Notes: generated by a model from the sequence alone, not told the origin. Shown: positions 1-8,578, counted from the first letter of the stretch. The stretch is 8,867 nucleotides of DNA from Nitrospinota bacterium (GCA_011523725.1 WTGD01000349.1:1-8867); one strand, 5' to 3'. Made by a program: numbers and translations.

Positions 1-66
1 TTTTTCGGTAAATAACCGCAAATTATTTGGGGGGGATCAGACGCCGCCGGGGCGCAGCACAGGGGA

Positions 67-119
67 ATTCTGCCATAATCGGAGAGCGGCCCGATGACGG
101 CAAATGCGGGGAAATGCGG
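67..119. repeat. Dispersed intergenic element, left copy
   Basis: This stretch begins with ATTCTGCC and ends with GCAAATGCGGGGAAATGCGG (100-119). The same two blocks, in the same order and orientation, occur at 8816-8867, where the 20-nt block is identical and the intervening 24-25 bp are partly conserved. The 20-nt block is itself a tandem AAATGCGGGG doublet and continues to AAATGCGGGG at 112-121. It lies in non-coding DNA upstream of the DUF192 gene. The ATG at 104 falls inside it, so a start there is unlikely for that gene. The rest of 1-187 shows only a G-run near 29-35 and no gene. Confidence 0.6.
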
Positions 120-187
120 GGCCGGATTTTCCGGGGCGGGCGCTCCTGGCCGGTCCGTTTAAGTGGCTGTTCTATATGAGGTTATCC

Positions 188-649
188 ATGCGGTCGATTT
201 CGGGAACCGGCATCCTCTGCGCCGCGGCGCTCATCTGGGCGCTGCTCATGGGCGCGTCCGCCGCGCAGACTTTCGAAAAGGGCGTGGCGCGGATCACCCA
301 GGAGGGGCGCGAGGCCGTGCTCCCGGTCGAGATCGCAAGGACTCCCGAAGCCCGCGCGCAGGGCCTCATGGGCCGGGAGCGGCTGGGCGCGAACGCCGGG
401 ATGCTCTTCGTTTACGAGGGGGACGCGCGGCGGTTTTTCTGGATGAAGAACACGCGTATCCCCCTCTCGCTCGCCTTCATCGACAAGAGCGGGGAGGTAT
501 TGGAAATCATACACTTACAGCCCCACAGGCCGGGGACGCGGATTCCCTCCTATCGCTCGCGAAACAAGGTTCGATGGGTGCTGGAGGTGAACCAGGGCTG
601 GTTTCTGCGGAACGGTTTCGGGCTGGGCGCGCGCGTATCGCTGGAGTGA
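188..649 (+). CDS. DUF192 family exported protein
   Basis: The protein has 153 residues and belongs to DUF192, small bacterial and archaeal proteins of unproven function. Residues 1-25 look like a signal peptide (Arg2, hydrophobic core at 8-21, a GASA|AQ-type cleavage site), so it is probably periplasmic or secreted. The DUF192 body follows. It includes TPEARAQGLMGRERL (52-66), GMLFVYEG (71-78), FFWMKNTRIPLSLAFID (83-99), the SYRS segment (121-124) and VLEVNQGWF (131-139), all hallmark positions of the family, and the length is typical. The frame is open from 104, but that extension lies partly in a repeat. ATG 188 has GAGG six bases upstream, whereas the in-frame ATG 176 has no clear ribosome-binding site. 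The gene ends 7 bp before the convergent monooxygenase gene. Family assignment is confident; cellular role is unknown. Confidence 0.9.
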   Translation: MRSISGTGILCAAALIWALLMGASAAQTFEKGVARITQEGREAVLPVEIARTPEARAQGLMGRERLGANAGMLFVYEGDARRFFWMKNTRIPLSLAFIDKSGEVLEIIHLQPHRPGTRIPSYRSRNKVRWVLEVNQGWFLRNGFGLGARVSLE

Positions 650-656
650 GCGGGGG

Positions 657-1715
657 TTAGACCTTCGCCGCCTCGGGCATCTTCTCGCCCAGGGGCAGGA
701 GAGGCATGACCTCCGAGGCGAAGCGCTCCATCTCCTCGAACATGGGATGAAACTGGAGCAGGAACAACTCCACCCCCGCCTCGTGAAACGCCATGATGCG
801 CTCGGCGATGGTCTCAGGCGAGCCGACGAGGCCCGTCGCCGTGCCGCCGTTCGAGCCCACGCCGCCTCCTTTCGCGCTCGTTTTCTTGTGCTGGGCGGCC
901 TTGTCGACCCCCTTGAGCCGGGGCGTTTCGGTAATAAGCGAGAACAGGCGGGAAAGCTCGGCCCGGGCTTCCTCGTCGGTGTCGCGGCAGACGATGAACG
1001 AACTCATCCCGTGGCGGATGGATCTTCCACTGGCTTGCGCCTCATGGTTCACGGCGACCATCAGCTCTCGCGCGTCCGCGAGCGGGCGGCCGTTGAACAG
1101 GAACACGTCCGCCGCCTTGCCCGCCAGCTTCACGGCGGCGGTCGATTCGCCCCCGAAATAGAACGTGGGCCAGGGCTTTCGGACGGGCTTGGGCGCGGTG
1201 ACGCCGTCGGTTATCCGGAAATACTTGCCCTCAAAACTGAAGTGATCTTTCGTCCAGTAGGATTTGAGGATGTGCAGGACCTCTTCGGAGAGATCGTAGC
1301 GCTCATCGTGCGGCGGGAAGGGGATGCCCGCCATCTCGTTCTCCTGCCCCCACCAGCCCGAGACGATGTTGATGGCGAAGCGCCCCCCGCTGATGCAGTC
1401 GATGTTCGCCCCCATCTGGGCGACGAGCGAGGGGTGGCGGTAGGCGCTCTTGGCGGCGACGATGAGTTCGATTCTCTTCGTGATGGGGGCCAGCGCCGCC
1501 GCCGTGATCCAGGCCTCCAGAACCGGCGCGCCCACGCCCTTGATGCTGTTGAGGCTCCTGTCGAGCAGCAGGGTGCTCTCGAAGCCCAACTCTTCCGCGC
1601 GCTGGATGTAGCGCGCATTGTGCTCAAAGGAGGCCTCTTTCACCGTCTCGGGCTTTTCGACGCGCCCCAGAAACGTGCCCCACACCGGCGCCCACACACC
1701 CATTCTCAGCGTCAT
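657..1715 (-). CDS. LLM-class flavin-dependent monooxygenase (SfnG/SsuD-like)
   Basis: The protein has 352 residues and is a bacterial-luciferase-like TIM-barrel oxidoreductase. Such enzymes use reduced FMN, supplied by a separate reductase, plus O2. Visible family features are the N-terminal strand MGVWAPVWGTFL (5-16), AEELGFESTLLLDR (40-53), ISGGRFAINIVSGWWGQE (108-125) as the core luciferase signature, HDERYDLSEE (136-145), SYWTKDHFSFEGKYF (152-166), FYFGGES (185-191) and the C-terminal VGSPETIAERI (297-307). The pattern is closest by eye to dimethylsulfone monooxygenase SfnG and alkanesulfonate monooxygenase SsuD, which release sulfite or sulfinate from organosulfur compounds; the actual substrate is not readable. 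A Gly-rich stretch (283-295) sits where SsuD has its mobile active-site lid. ATG 1715 was chosen because GGGGAG lies just upstream; TTG/ATG starts at 1760 and 1757 lack this. No flavin reductase or sulfonate transporter is adjacent. It is probably cytoplasmic and separately transcribed from thiC. Confidence 0.88.
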   Translation of the reverse strand: MTLRMGVWAPVWGTFLGRVEKPETVKEASFEHNARYIQRAEELGFESTLLLDRSLNSIKGVGAPVLEAWITAAALAPITKRIELIVAAKSAYRHPSLVAQMGANIDCISGGRFAINIVSGWWGQENEMAGIPFPPHDERYDLSEEVLHILKSYWTKDHFSFEGKYFRITDGVTAPKPVRKPWPTFYFGGESTAAVKLAGKAADVFLFNGRPLADARELMVAVNHEAQASGRSIRHGMSSFIVCRDTDEEARAELSRLFSLITETPRLKGVDKAAQHKKTSAKGGGVGSNGGTATGLVGSPETIAERIMAFHEAGVELFLLQFHPMFEEMERFASEVMPLLPLGEKMPEAAKV

Positions 1716-1796
1716 GGCGGCTCCCCTCGACTCGATTCGATAAGGGGAATTTATCATCAATCACGCGCACAAGTCTTGTGGTGAAATTCAAGTCAC

Positions 1797-1832
1797 AAAA
1801 ACCCCGCCTGGACGTCGGCCCAGGCGGGGTTT
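1797..1832 (-). terminator. Rho-independent terminator of thiC
   Basis: A perfect 13-bp stem (AAACCCCGCCTGG at 1799-1811 with CCAGGCGGGGTTT at 1820-1832) encloses an 8-nt loop. On the minus strand the stem is followed by a run of five Ts (complement of 1797-1801). It lies 28 bp past the thiC stop codon and before the monooxygenase start. The GC-rich stem with U-tract is a classic intrinsic terminator. In the plus direction the T-tract is only three long, so it should act mainly on thiC transcripts. Confidence 0.9.
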
Positions 1833-1859
1833 GGGGAAGTGATTTCGTTCCGAGGGAAA

Positions 1860-3623
<1,764 letters not shown>

Positions 3624-3632
3624 CTCTCCCGA

Positions 3633-3690
3633 CTCCTCTGAGATGCGTCGTATCCAGATGAGAATCCACCTGCTTCATACTGGAGGAGGA
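3633..3690 (-). promoter_or_regulatory. thiC ribosome-binding site and candidate anti-SD
   Basis: On the minus strand the thiC Shine-Dalgarno AGAGGAG (complement of 3633-3639) lies about 9 nt before the start codon. Some 40 nt upstream in the same leader is TCCTCCTCC (complement of 3682-3690), which could pair with it. I saw no hairpin followed by a U-run between the riboswitch and the start codon, so control of translation by hiding the ribosome-binding site seems likelier than early transcription termination. The sequences are visible; the pairing is inferred and was not folded. Confidence 0.4.
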
Positions 3691-3764
3691 TGAAGTTTTC
3701 CCCCTGCGATGAACTCTCTTTATTCACATGTGGCGAAGGGAAAACAGAGGATGTGGAAGACCTG

Positions 3765-3838
3765 TCGCTTCCCTACGCCGGCGCTAACCGGTTCAGGTTC
3801 GAAGGGTTTGTTCTCAGCCTGCAAGGCACCCCCAGCGA
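3765..3838 (-). promoter_or_regulatory. TPP riboswitch (THI element) upstream of thiC
   Basis: Read on the minus strand, this carries the aptamer landmarks in order: GGGGGTGCC, then GGCTGAGA (the CUGAGA box), ACCC, the AACCTGAACCGG segment, and GCCGGCGTAGGGA. The closing helix P1 forms between TCGCT and AGCGA at the two ends, and a short P3-type stem GCCT/AGGC lies between the first two landmarks. This is the conserved thiamine-pyrophosphate aptamer of bacterial thiC leaders. Its aptamer ends 141 nt before the thiC start codon. Identification rests on motif order and gene context and is strong. The regulatory output (translation or termination) is not proven by the sequence. Confidence 0.95.
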
Positions 3839-3852
3839 ACTTTCAATATCAA

Positions 3853-3881
3853 AGACTAGCAGTCGTATCACCGGGAGTCAA
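3853..3881 (-). promoter_or_regulatory. Candidate sigma70 promoter of thiC
   Basis: On the minus strand TTGACT (complement of 3876-3881) matches the -35 box at five of six positions. TAGTCT (complement of 3853-3858) follows after exactly 17 bp as a weak -10. Transcription would begin near 3846, a few bases before the riboswitch P1 helix, which is where a TPP-controlled transcript should start. Position supports it more than the -10 match does. A GATATT a few bases downstream is another possible -10. Confidence 0.5.
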
Positions 3882-4100
3882 AAGGAAAAGCGGACGAGAT
3901 GGACGATTTTATCGAGGTTTCCGGTGGCGGGGCGGAAACTTTGTTGTCATGATGCGGGTGGTGATTCGGATGTTTTTGAAATTACTCGAACCGAGCCGCA
4001 ACACCGGGAGCCTTTTCATGCGAATACCGTTCTATTCCGGGCGGTTGCTCTCGCCTTGGCGAAATACCCGATAGCTCAGGCAACGGATGAGAGAGGACGA
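3882..4100. other. Gene-free divergent spacer
   Basis: This is the upstream region shared by thiC and the divergent TPR membrane protein gene. A long plus-strand frame is open from 3690, but its first 137 codons run antisense through the thiC leader and riboswitch and show no protein-like pattern, so I treat it as non-coding. I see no convincing plus-strand promoter and no repeat or RNA gene here. Confidence 0.5.
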
Positions 4101-5996
4101 ATGGGGTCGCTCGTGAAATGGGGTTGGGTCTGGGCCATCGCCGGGACTGCGTTTCTCATATTCGCGGGCACGTTTACGAACCCGTTTCTGCATGACGACA
4201 TCGCCATCATCGGCGAGAATCCTCTCGTCCGTGAAAGCGGCCGCCTGCTGGAAGCTTTTCAGCGCGACTATTGGGCGGTACTTGAGACGAACGAGAGAAG
4301 AGACCGCCTCTATCGACCTCTTACCATCACCTCCCTCGCGCTGAACCATGCGGTGGGCGGCCTGAACCCGCTCGGCTACCGAATCGTCAACGCCTTGTTT
4401 CACTCCCTCGCCTCGCTCGCGCTGTTCTGGTTGTGCATACGTTTCGGACTTTCGCGCGGCGCGGCAGGAGCCGTTTCCCTGCTGTTCGCCCTTCATCCGG
4501 TTCACACCGAGGCGGTGAACGCCGTCGTCGCACGCGCCGACCTGATGGCCGCCGCGGGCGTGTTCGGGGGATTGGGCCTCTTGATGGGCGTCGCGTTCCC
4601 CGGGGCGAAGCCAAGTGAAGCGGAGGGGAACCGTGAGAGGGAAGGTGAAGGAGGCCTCACGTATCGAGGAGTACTCGCGCCGGTTGGCCTCACATGCGCG
4701 CTTTGCCTTTTTGCGCTTTTGTCCAAGGAAATCGGCGTCGCACTGCTGTTCAGCGCCCTGTTGTGGTGGCTCTGGAGCCGCTGTGTATCGGGAGAGGCCG
4801 AGCGCCCGCCTCTCAGGTACACGCTCACCGCCGTCTGCGCGCTCCTCCTCGTGCTCATCGTCTATCTTTGGATGCGATACGCCGCATTGGGGATGCTGGC
4901 GCGGCCCTATCCCCCGTCGAAACTCGACAACATGCTGGCTCTGATGCCGACCGGAGAACGGATATTCGGCGCGGTCGGCGTCCTGGGCCGTTATTTCAAA
5001 CTCCTGGTCTGGCCGTGGCCCTTGAGCATGGATTATTCCTTCGCGCAGATTCCGGTGGAAGGAGCGGAAGCCGCGTTCTGGACGGCGGCGGGGGCCTTGG
5101 TGTTTCTGGCGTGGTTATATGCCGCATGGCGTCTGAGGAAAGACATGCCGTGGGTCGGCTTCGGACTCGTCGTTTTCATCGGCGCGTATCTGCCCGTGAG
5201 CAATCTGCTGATCCCCATGGGCACCATCATGGCGGAGCGGGTGCTGTATATCCCCTCGGCCGGCTTTCTGATCGCCTTTGCGCCGACGGTGGGCGTCTGG
5301 CTCAACCAAAAGGACTGGCGGGTCGGCGCGGCGCTGCTCGTGGTCACCTGCCTGACCTTCGGTGCGCTGACGCTCAAGCGAAACCACGAGTGGGGCGAGG
5401 TGCTTCTTTTCTGGCAACGGACAGCGGAGGTGTCGCCTAAAAGCGCGCGTGCGCTCCGGGTGTATGGACAAGCCCTGATCGACCGGAACAGGTTCCGCGA
5501 AGCAATAGCGCCGCTCAAGAAATCCGTCGCGATATATCCCGTCTACGATTTCGCCTGGGTGGATTTAGGCATCGCGCAGATGCAAAGCGGCGACGCGGCC
5601 GCCGCCGAAGTTTCCTTGAAGCGTGCTTTGCGGCTCAACGACGAGAACGCCGAGGCACACCTGGCGCTGGGGGTGCTGTATATGGGCGCCGGGCGAGGCG
5701 ATTTGGCCAGACCCCGTTTCGAGCGCGCCATAAGCCTCAAACCCTCGCTGGTGGAGGCGCGATTCAACCTGGGGACCCTGTATCTCAAGGCGGGCTTGAG
5801 GCGTCTGGCGATTTTGCAGTTCAAAGCGGCGCTGAGACTCAAGCCTGAACACGGAGGCGTCCATCACAATCTGGCGCTGGCCCTGTATCTGGAGGGCGAT
5901 CGCGCCGCAGCGCGAGAACACGCGAGAGAGGCCGGAAGGTTCGGCTTGCCGCTTCACCCGAAACTCAAGCAGGAGTTGGGACTCGCCCGGCCTTAA
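4101..5996 (+). CDS. TMTC-like polytopic membrane protein with C-terminal TPRs
   Basis: The protein has 631 residues. The N-terminal ~420 are a multi-helix membrane domain and residues ~448-617 hold about five TPR units. The membrane half resembles the TMTC/DUF1736 family, GT-C-type proteins whose animal members transfer mannose from a lipid-linked donor to secreted proteins. Matching marks are FLHDD after helix 1 (29-33, the acidic pair expected of a GT-C first loop), LYRPLT (70-75), HPVHTEAV (132-139), SKE (208-210), LLVWPWPLSMDYSF (301-314) and MAERVLYIPSAGF (377-389). The TPRs, with repeated 34-residue spacing and LGxxY-type helices, would lie outside the membrane and could bind a protein acceptor. 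ATG 4101 was chosen because GAGAGG lies 4 nt upstream and because a longer start would run antisense through the riboswitch. Likely role: inner-membrane glycosyl transfer or envelope assembly. The fold family is fairly sure; donor and acceptor are unknown. Confidence 0.85.
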   Translation: MGSLVKWGWVWAIAGTAFLIFAGTFTNPFLHDDIAIIGENPLVRESGRLLEAFQRDYWAVLETNERRDRLYRPLTITSLALNHAVGGLNPLGYRIVNALFHSLASLALFWLCIRFGLSRGAAGAVSLLFALHPVHTEAVNAVVARADLMAAAGVFGGLGLLMGVAFPGAKPSEAEGNREREGEGGLTYRGVLAPVGLTCALCLFALLSKEIGVALLFSALLWWLWSRCVSGEAERPPLRYTLTAVCALLLVLIVYLWMRYAALGMLARPYPPSKLDNMLALMPTGERIFGAVGVLGRYFKLLVWPWPLSMDYSFAQIPVEGAEAAFWTAAGALVFLAWLYAAWRLRKDMPWVGFGLVVFIGAYLPVSNLLIPMGTIMAERVLYIPSAGFLIAFAPTVGVWLNQKDWRVGAALLVVTCLTFGALTLKRNHEWGEVLLFWQRTAEVSPKSARALRVYGQALIDRNRFREAIAPLKKSVAIYPVYDFAWVDLGIAQMQSGDAAAAEVSLKRALRLNDENAEAHLALGVLYMGAGRGDLARPRFERAISLKPSLVEARFNLGTLYLKAGLRRLAILQFKAALRLKPEHGGVHHNLALALYLEGDRAAAREHAREAGRFGLPLHPKLKQELGLARP

Positions 5997-6009
5997 GGCG
6001 GAAGCACAC

Positions 6010-6033
6010 CCTGCGATTTGCGCAGGATTGTTT
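6010..6033 (+). terminator. Weak candidate terminator after the TPR gene
   Basis: CCTGCG (6010-6015) and CGCAGG (6021-6026) form a perfect 6-bp stem with a 5-nt loop, followed by ATTGTTT. It sits 13 bp past the stop codon, a natural terminator position, but the T-tract is broken and short, so read-through into the FG-GAP gene is possible. Confidence 0.4.
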
Positions 6034-6053
6034 CCCTGATGGGCGTAATACAC

Positions 6054-6081
6054 TTGCTTTCTGTAACTTACGCGGTATATT
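6054..6081 (+). promoter_or_regulatory. Candidate promoter for the FG-GAP protein gene
   Basis: TATATT (6076-6081) is a good -10 match. TTGCTT (6054-6059) lies 16 bp upstream as a weak -35. The 5' leader to the start codon would be about 120 nt. No known riboswitch pattern was recognised in that leader. This is suggestive only and would make the gene independent of its upstream neighbour. Confidence 0.35.
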
Positions 6082-6210
6082 TGAGGGTGGTTGGGGCTTT
6101 CTGTTTTCGATATCAAATGACGGCTGATTGCCAGAGCCATTCACCGTTTGGGGTGGTGGTGGCATGACCGAAGTTTCTCTTAAAAGCGAATATCATAAAT
6201 GAGGTTTTTC

Positions 6211-8130
6211 ATGTTCTCCCACCTCCTCAAGAAGGCGTCGTTCGTCCTGCCGGCGCTCATGGTTTTCCTTGGCGTATGCGTCGGCCTGGTTCAAGCCCAG
6301 GAGAATGATTACCGCAAGGCCTTGGGCCTCATCAGCAACAAGCTGCACCAGAGGTTCCCGAATCTGCGCGGTGCGGTGGTCGCCGTCAAGGGGGCGGATC
6401 TCTACTTGAGCCTCGGCGAAAAAGACGAAGTGGTAAAGGGCGTCAAGCTGGGCGTCTACCGCGAGGGCGCGCCGTTTCGGCACCCGACGACGGGCATCGT
6501 TCTCGGAAAGCTGGAAGAGGAGATCGGCGAAGTCGAAGTCGTCGAGGTGCGGGAGAAATTCTCTATTGCGCGACTGGTCCGCCTGGCGCCAGGCGGGCGA
6601 CTATCCCCCCGCGTCAAGGACACGGTGCGCATGTCCGCCGCGAAGGTTCGCCTGGCGATACTGCCTTTCGTGAACCAGACGAAAGAAGCCATCAGCATGG
6701 AGACGCTCACGCGGGAACTGGGACGCCAACTCCTGCGGAGCGGTCGCTTCGACGTATACGACGTGGACAGGCTCCAGGTATGGCTCCTCGAGACGGGCAT
6801 CGCCACCGATGAAATTCTCAAAGGCGAGAACCCCATCCGCTTGCGAAACCAGGTGCGCGGCGACATGGCGCTCGAGAACGAACTCCGCGAAATCAAGGGG
6901 AAGAAAATACTCTCCACGCGCCTTTTGTCCCTCACCACGAAGGAGGAACTCTTCAAGGCCGTGGCGATTGCGGATGAGTTGCCCTTCGATCAGAGCCTGC
7001 CGCCCAAGGTGCAGGAACTCAAACGCGGCGAGGGCGGAAGACGCGCAGGACCTGCGAACGAGAGTTTCGTGCTTGCCCGTGAAGGCGCGCCCGGCAGGCC
7101 CGGCGGCGTGAAAAGCTACCCGTTCAACAAGGTCGCCATCCGGGGGATGTCCGTCGCGGACGTGGATGGGGACGGAAAAAACGAAGTCGCCCTCATCACG
7201 CAGACCCAGGTGCTCGTCTACCGCTTCGAGGGGAACCGGATGCGCGAGATCGCGCGCTTCGACGAGGGGGCGGCGAACGATTTTCGCTGGCTCGACGTCG
7301 CCGACATGAACGGAGACGGCGCGCCCGAGTTCTACCTCGCCAGCTATCGCTCGAACGAATTGTTCTCGATGATCCTGCAGTTCAAGGGAGGGAAGTTCAC
7401 GCCCCTCGTCCGGAACGACAGGACGTTCTACCGCCTGCTTCGAATAAAACGGCCCAAGAGAGGCGAGAAGATTCCCGACGCGCAAGCCTATATGCTCCTG
7501 GGCCAGAGCGAAGGTCTCGATAGCGCTTTCGAAGGGCCCATTCGCAGCTATCGCTGGTCGGGGGGGAATCTCACGTCCGCCGCTCCCTACGCGCTTCCGC
7601 CCGATTTGACCATCCTGGGTTTCGGCCTGTGGGACATCAACAAGGACGGCGCGCTGGAGGTCATCGAAGTGGGGAAGGGCGACAGGCTTCGGGTGTTCTC
7701 GAAGAGCGGCGGGGAGGTCTACTCGAGTTCAGAGAAATACGGCGCGCCCGTCTATCGCTTCTTCTCTCATGCCAAAGCCGAGAGCAACAACGATCAATCC
7801 GAAGAGCCTGATATCCCCATACGCTCGCGCGTGCTGGTGGAAGACGTCGACAGGGACGGGGTGGACGAGGTTCTGGTGATCAAAAACGAATACGCTGCCG
7901 CCCTCGCGCCGGGCCTGGGCGTTTCCGGAGGGCAGATATCGAGCCTGATCTGGGACGGCGGCGGGTTGGGCGAAACCTGGCGCTCGACGAAGTTGAGCAG
8001 CGGAATCGTGGATTTCGCCTTCGGCGACGCGGATAATGATGGATTCGACGATCTTGTGGTGGCGACGGCGAGTTCCGGCCTGTTCGCCGGCGAGAAAAGC
8101 CAACTTTTTTTCTACAAGATCAGGGAGTAG
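6211..8130 (+). CDS. Secreted FG-GAP/VCBS repeat protein with FlgT/CsgG-like N-terminus
   Basis: The protein has 639 residues. Residues 1-30 are a signal peptide (two lysines, hydrophobic 10-27, a VQAQ end), so it is exported; no lipobox or other anchor is evident. Residues ~50-125 resemble the C-terminal domain of FlgT (AVVAVKGADLYLSLG, GVKLGVYREG, HPTTGIVLGKLE, a repeating EV/VE strand). Residues ~145-260 look CsgG/FlgO-like (VRLAILPFVNQT, LGRQLLRSGRFDVYDVDRL). The rest is an FG-GAP/VCBS propeller region with five calcium-loop motifs: DVDGDG (317-322), DMNGDG (365-370), DINKDG (475-480), DVDRDG (545-550) and DADNDG (606-611). ATG 6211 is preferred because TGAGG lies six bases upstream; ATG 6199, in frame, overlaps that site. 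It follows the TMTC-like gene on the same strand after a 214-bp gap. Likely an outer-membrane-associated or periplasmic scaffold; the exact role is unknown. Confidence 0.85.
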   Translation: MFSHLLKKASFVLPALMVFLGVCVGLVQAQENDYRKALGLISNKLHQRFPNLRGAVVAVKGADLYLSLGEKDEVVKGVKLGVYREGAPFRHPTTGIVLGKLEEEIGEVEVVEVREKFSIARLVRLAPGGRLSPRVKDTVRMSAAKVRLAILPFVNQTKEAISMETLTRELGRQLLRSGRFDVYDVDRLQVWLLETGIATDEILKGENPIRLRNQVRGDMALENELREIKGKKILSTRLLSLTTKEELFKAVAIADELPFDQSLPPKVQELKRGEGGRRAGPANESFVLAREGAPGRPGGVKSYPFNKVAIRGMSVADVDGDGKNEVALITQTQVLVYRFEGNRMREIARFDEGAANDFRWLDVADMNGDGAPEFYLASYRSNELFSMILQFKGGKFTPLVRNDRTFYRLLRIKRPKRGEKIPDAQAYMLLGQSEGLDSAFEGPIRSYRWSGGNLTSAAPYALPPDLTILGFGLWDINKDGALEVIEVGKGDRLRVFSKSGGEVYSSSEKYGAPVYRFFSHAKAESNNDQSEEPDIPIRSRVLVEDVDRDGVDEVLVIKNEYAAALAPGLGVSGGQISSLIWDGGGLGETWRSTKLSSGIVDFAFGDADNDGFDDLVVATASSGLFAGEKSQLFFYKIRE

Positions 8131-8295
8131 CGTTCTTCCCGCCGCCGACTCCCGGCCCCGGTCCGGTTTTCGAGCGGAGTTTCCTGGAAAGGCTTTGTGG
8201 GGAATCATGTACTTCCGTTGACGAATTTCTTCCCCCCGGCCGACGCATCGCATCATTCATTTTCCGATACCGCTCCCGCCTATTGGGTTCTTTCA

Positions 8296-8339
8296 CTCCC
8301 CCCTTGTCGGGGGGTGTTGAATCAGTCCCAAGGGGGGAG
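8296..8339. repeat. G/C-run inverted repeat with alternative hairpins
   Basis: CTCCCCCCTTG (8296-8306) and CAAGGGGGGAG (8329-8339) are perfect 11-bp reverse complements. A second G6 run (8309-8314) lies in the loop and can pair with the same C6 run (8298-8303), giving a compact rival hairpin with a 5-nt loop. No T-tract follows on either strand, so this is not a standard intrinsic terminator, although it lies 165 bp past the FG-GAP gene. Confidence 0.6.
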
Positions 8340-8431
8340 GCCATCCCGATCATCGAATGGTTCACCGCAGCGGCAGGCGCGGTGGCTACGGAACCTTCGC
8401 GTCCTCCCACGCCGGGCCTTCCTGCGGGCGG

Positions 8432-8497
8432 TTGCGCGGAAATGCGGGGAGAGGCGCGCAATTCATCGCAGATGCGGGCAAATGCGCGGGAGAGGCG
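8432..8497. repeat. AAATGCGGGG-type repeat cluster
   Basis: AAATGCGGGGAGAGGCG (8440-8456) recurs as AAATGCGCGGGAGAGGCG (8480-8497) about 40 bp on. The right half also contains GCAGATGCGGGCAAATGCG (8468-8486), a diverged form of the 20-nt block at 100-119 and 8848-8867. The cluster therefore seems to belong to the same repeat family. Any frame through it translates to low-complexity Arg/Ser/Ala-rich peptide, typical of non-coding repeats. Confidence 0.55.
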
Positions 8498-8544
8498 AAA
8501 AACTTTTTTTGCCGCCAGATATGAGTGTGCGACGCTAAGATTTA

Positions 8545-8578
8545 TATAATAACCTGTTTTATTACAATCACCTACAGG
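8545..8578 (+). promoter_or_regulatory. AT-rich promoter-like patch with short hairpin
   Basis: A perfect TATAAT (8545-8550) sits in a strikingly AT-rich island. CCTGT (8553-8557) and ACAGG (8574-8578) just downstream can form a small hairpin, and CAGGAG (8575-8580) looks like a ribosome-binding site. No -35 box stands out at 16-18 bp, and no start codon with an open frame follows, so no gene can be assigned to it. It could drive a small RNA or lie upstream of a gene beyond the window. Confidence 0.25.

Noticed and set aside
104..187. Start of the DUF192 protein at ATG 104
   Set aside because: The ATG lies inside the repeated AAATGCGGGG block, has no ribosome-binding site, and would place 28 residues before an otherwise standard signal peptide.
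747..1784. 345-codon plus-strand frame opposite the monooxygenase
   Set aside because: It is antisense to a gene with a clear luciferase-family signature and its product is Arg/Asp/His-rich, as expected of a GC-rich shadow frame.
3790..3806. GGTTCAGGTTCGAAGGG resembling a tRNA T-loop
   Set aside because: No acceptor stem, D-loop or anticodon arm surrounds it; it is part of the TPP aptamer read on the other strand.
3690..4100. Long N-terminal extension of the TPR membrane protein, starting at ATG 3690 behind GGAGGAGG
   Set aside because: It runs antisense through the thiC leader and TPP riboswitch, has no domain-like pattern, and the SD-like run abuts the ATG with no spacing. ATG 4101 has a better-placed ribosome-binding site and is followed directly by the first membrane helix.
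8150..8170. Possible terminator right after the FG-GAP gene (CCGG repeats followed by TTTT)
   Set aside because: Only a 4-bp self-complementary stem can form; too weak to call.
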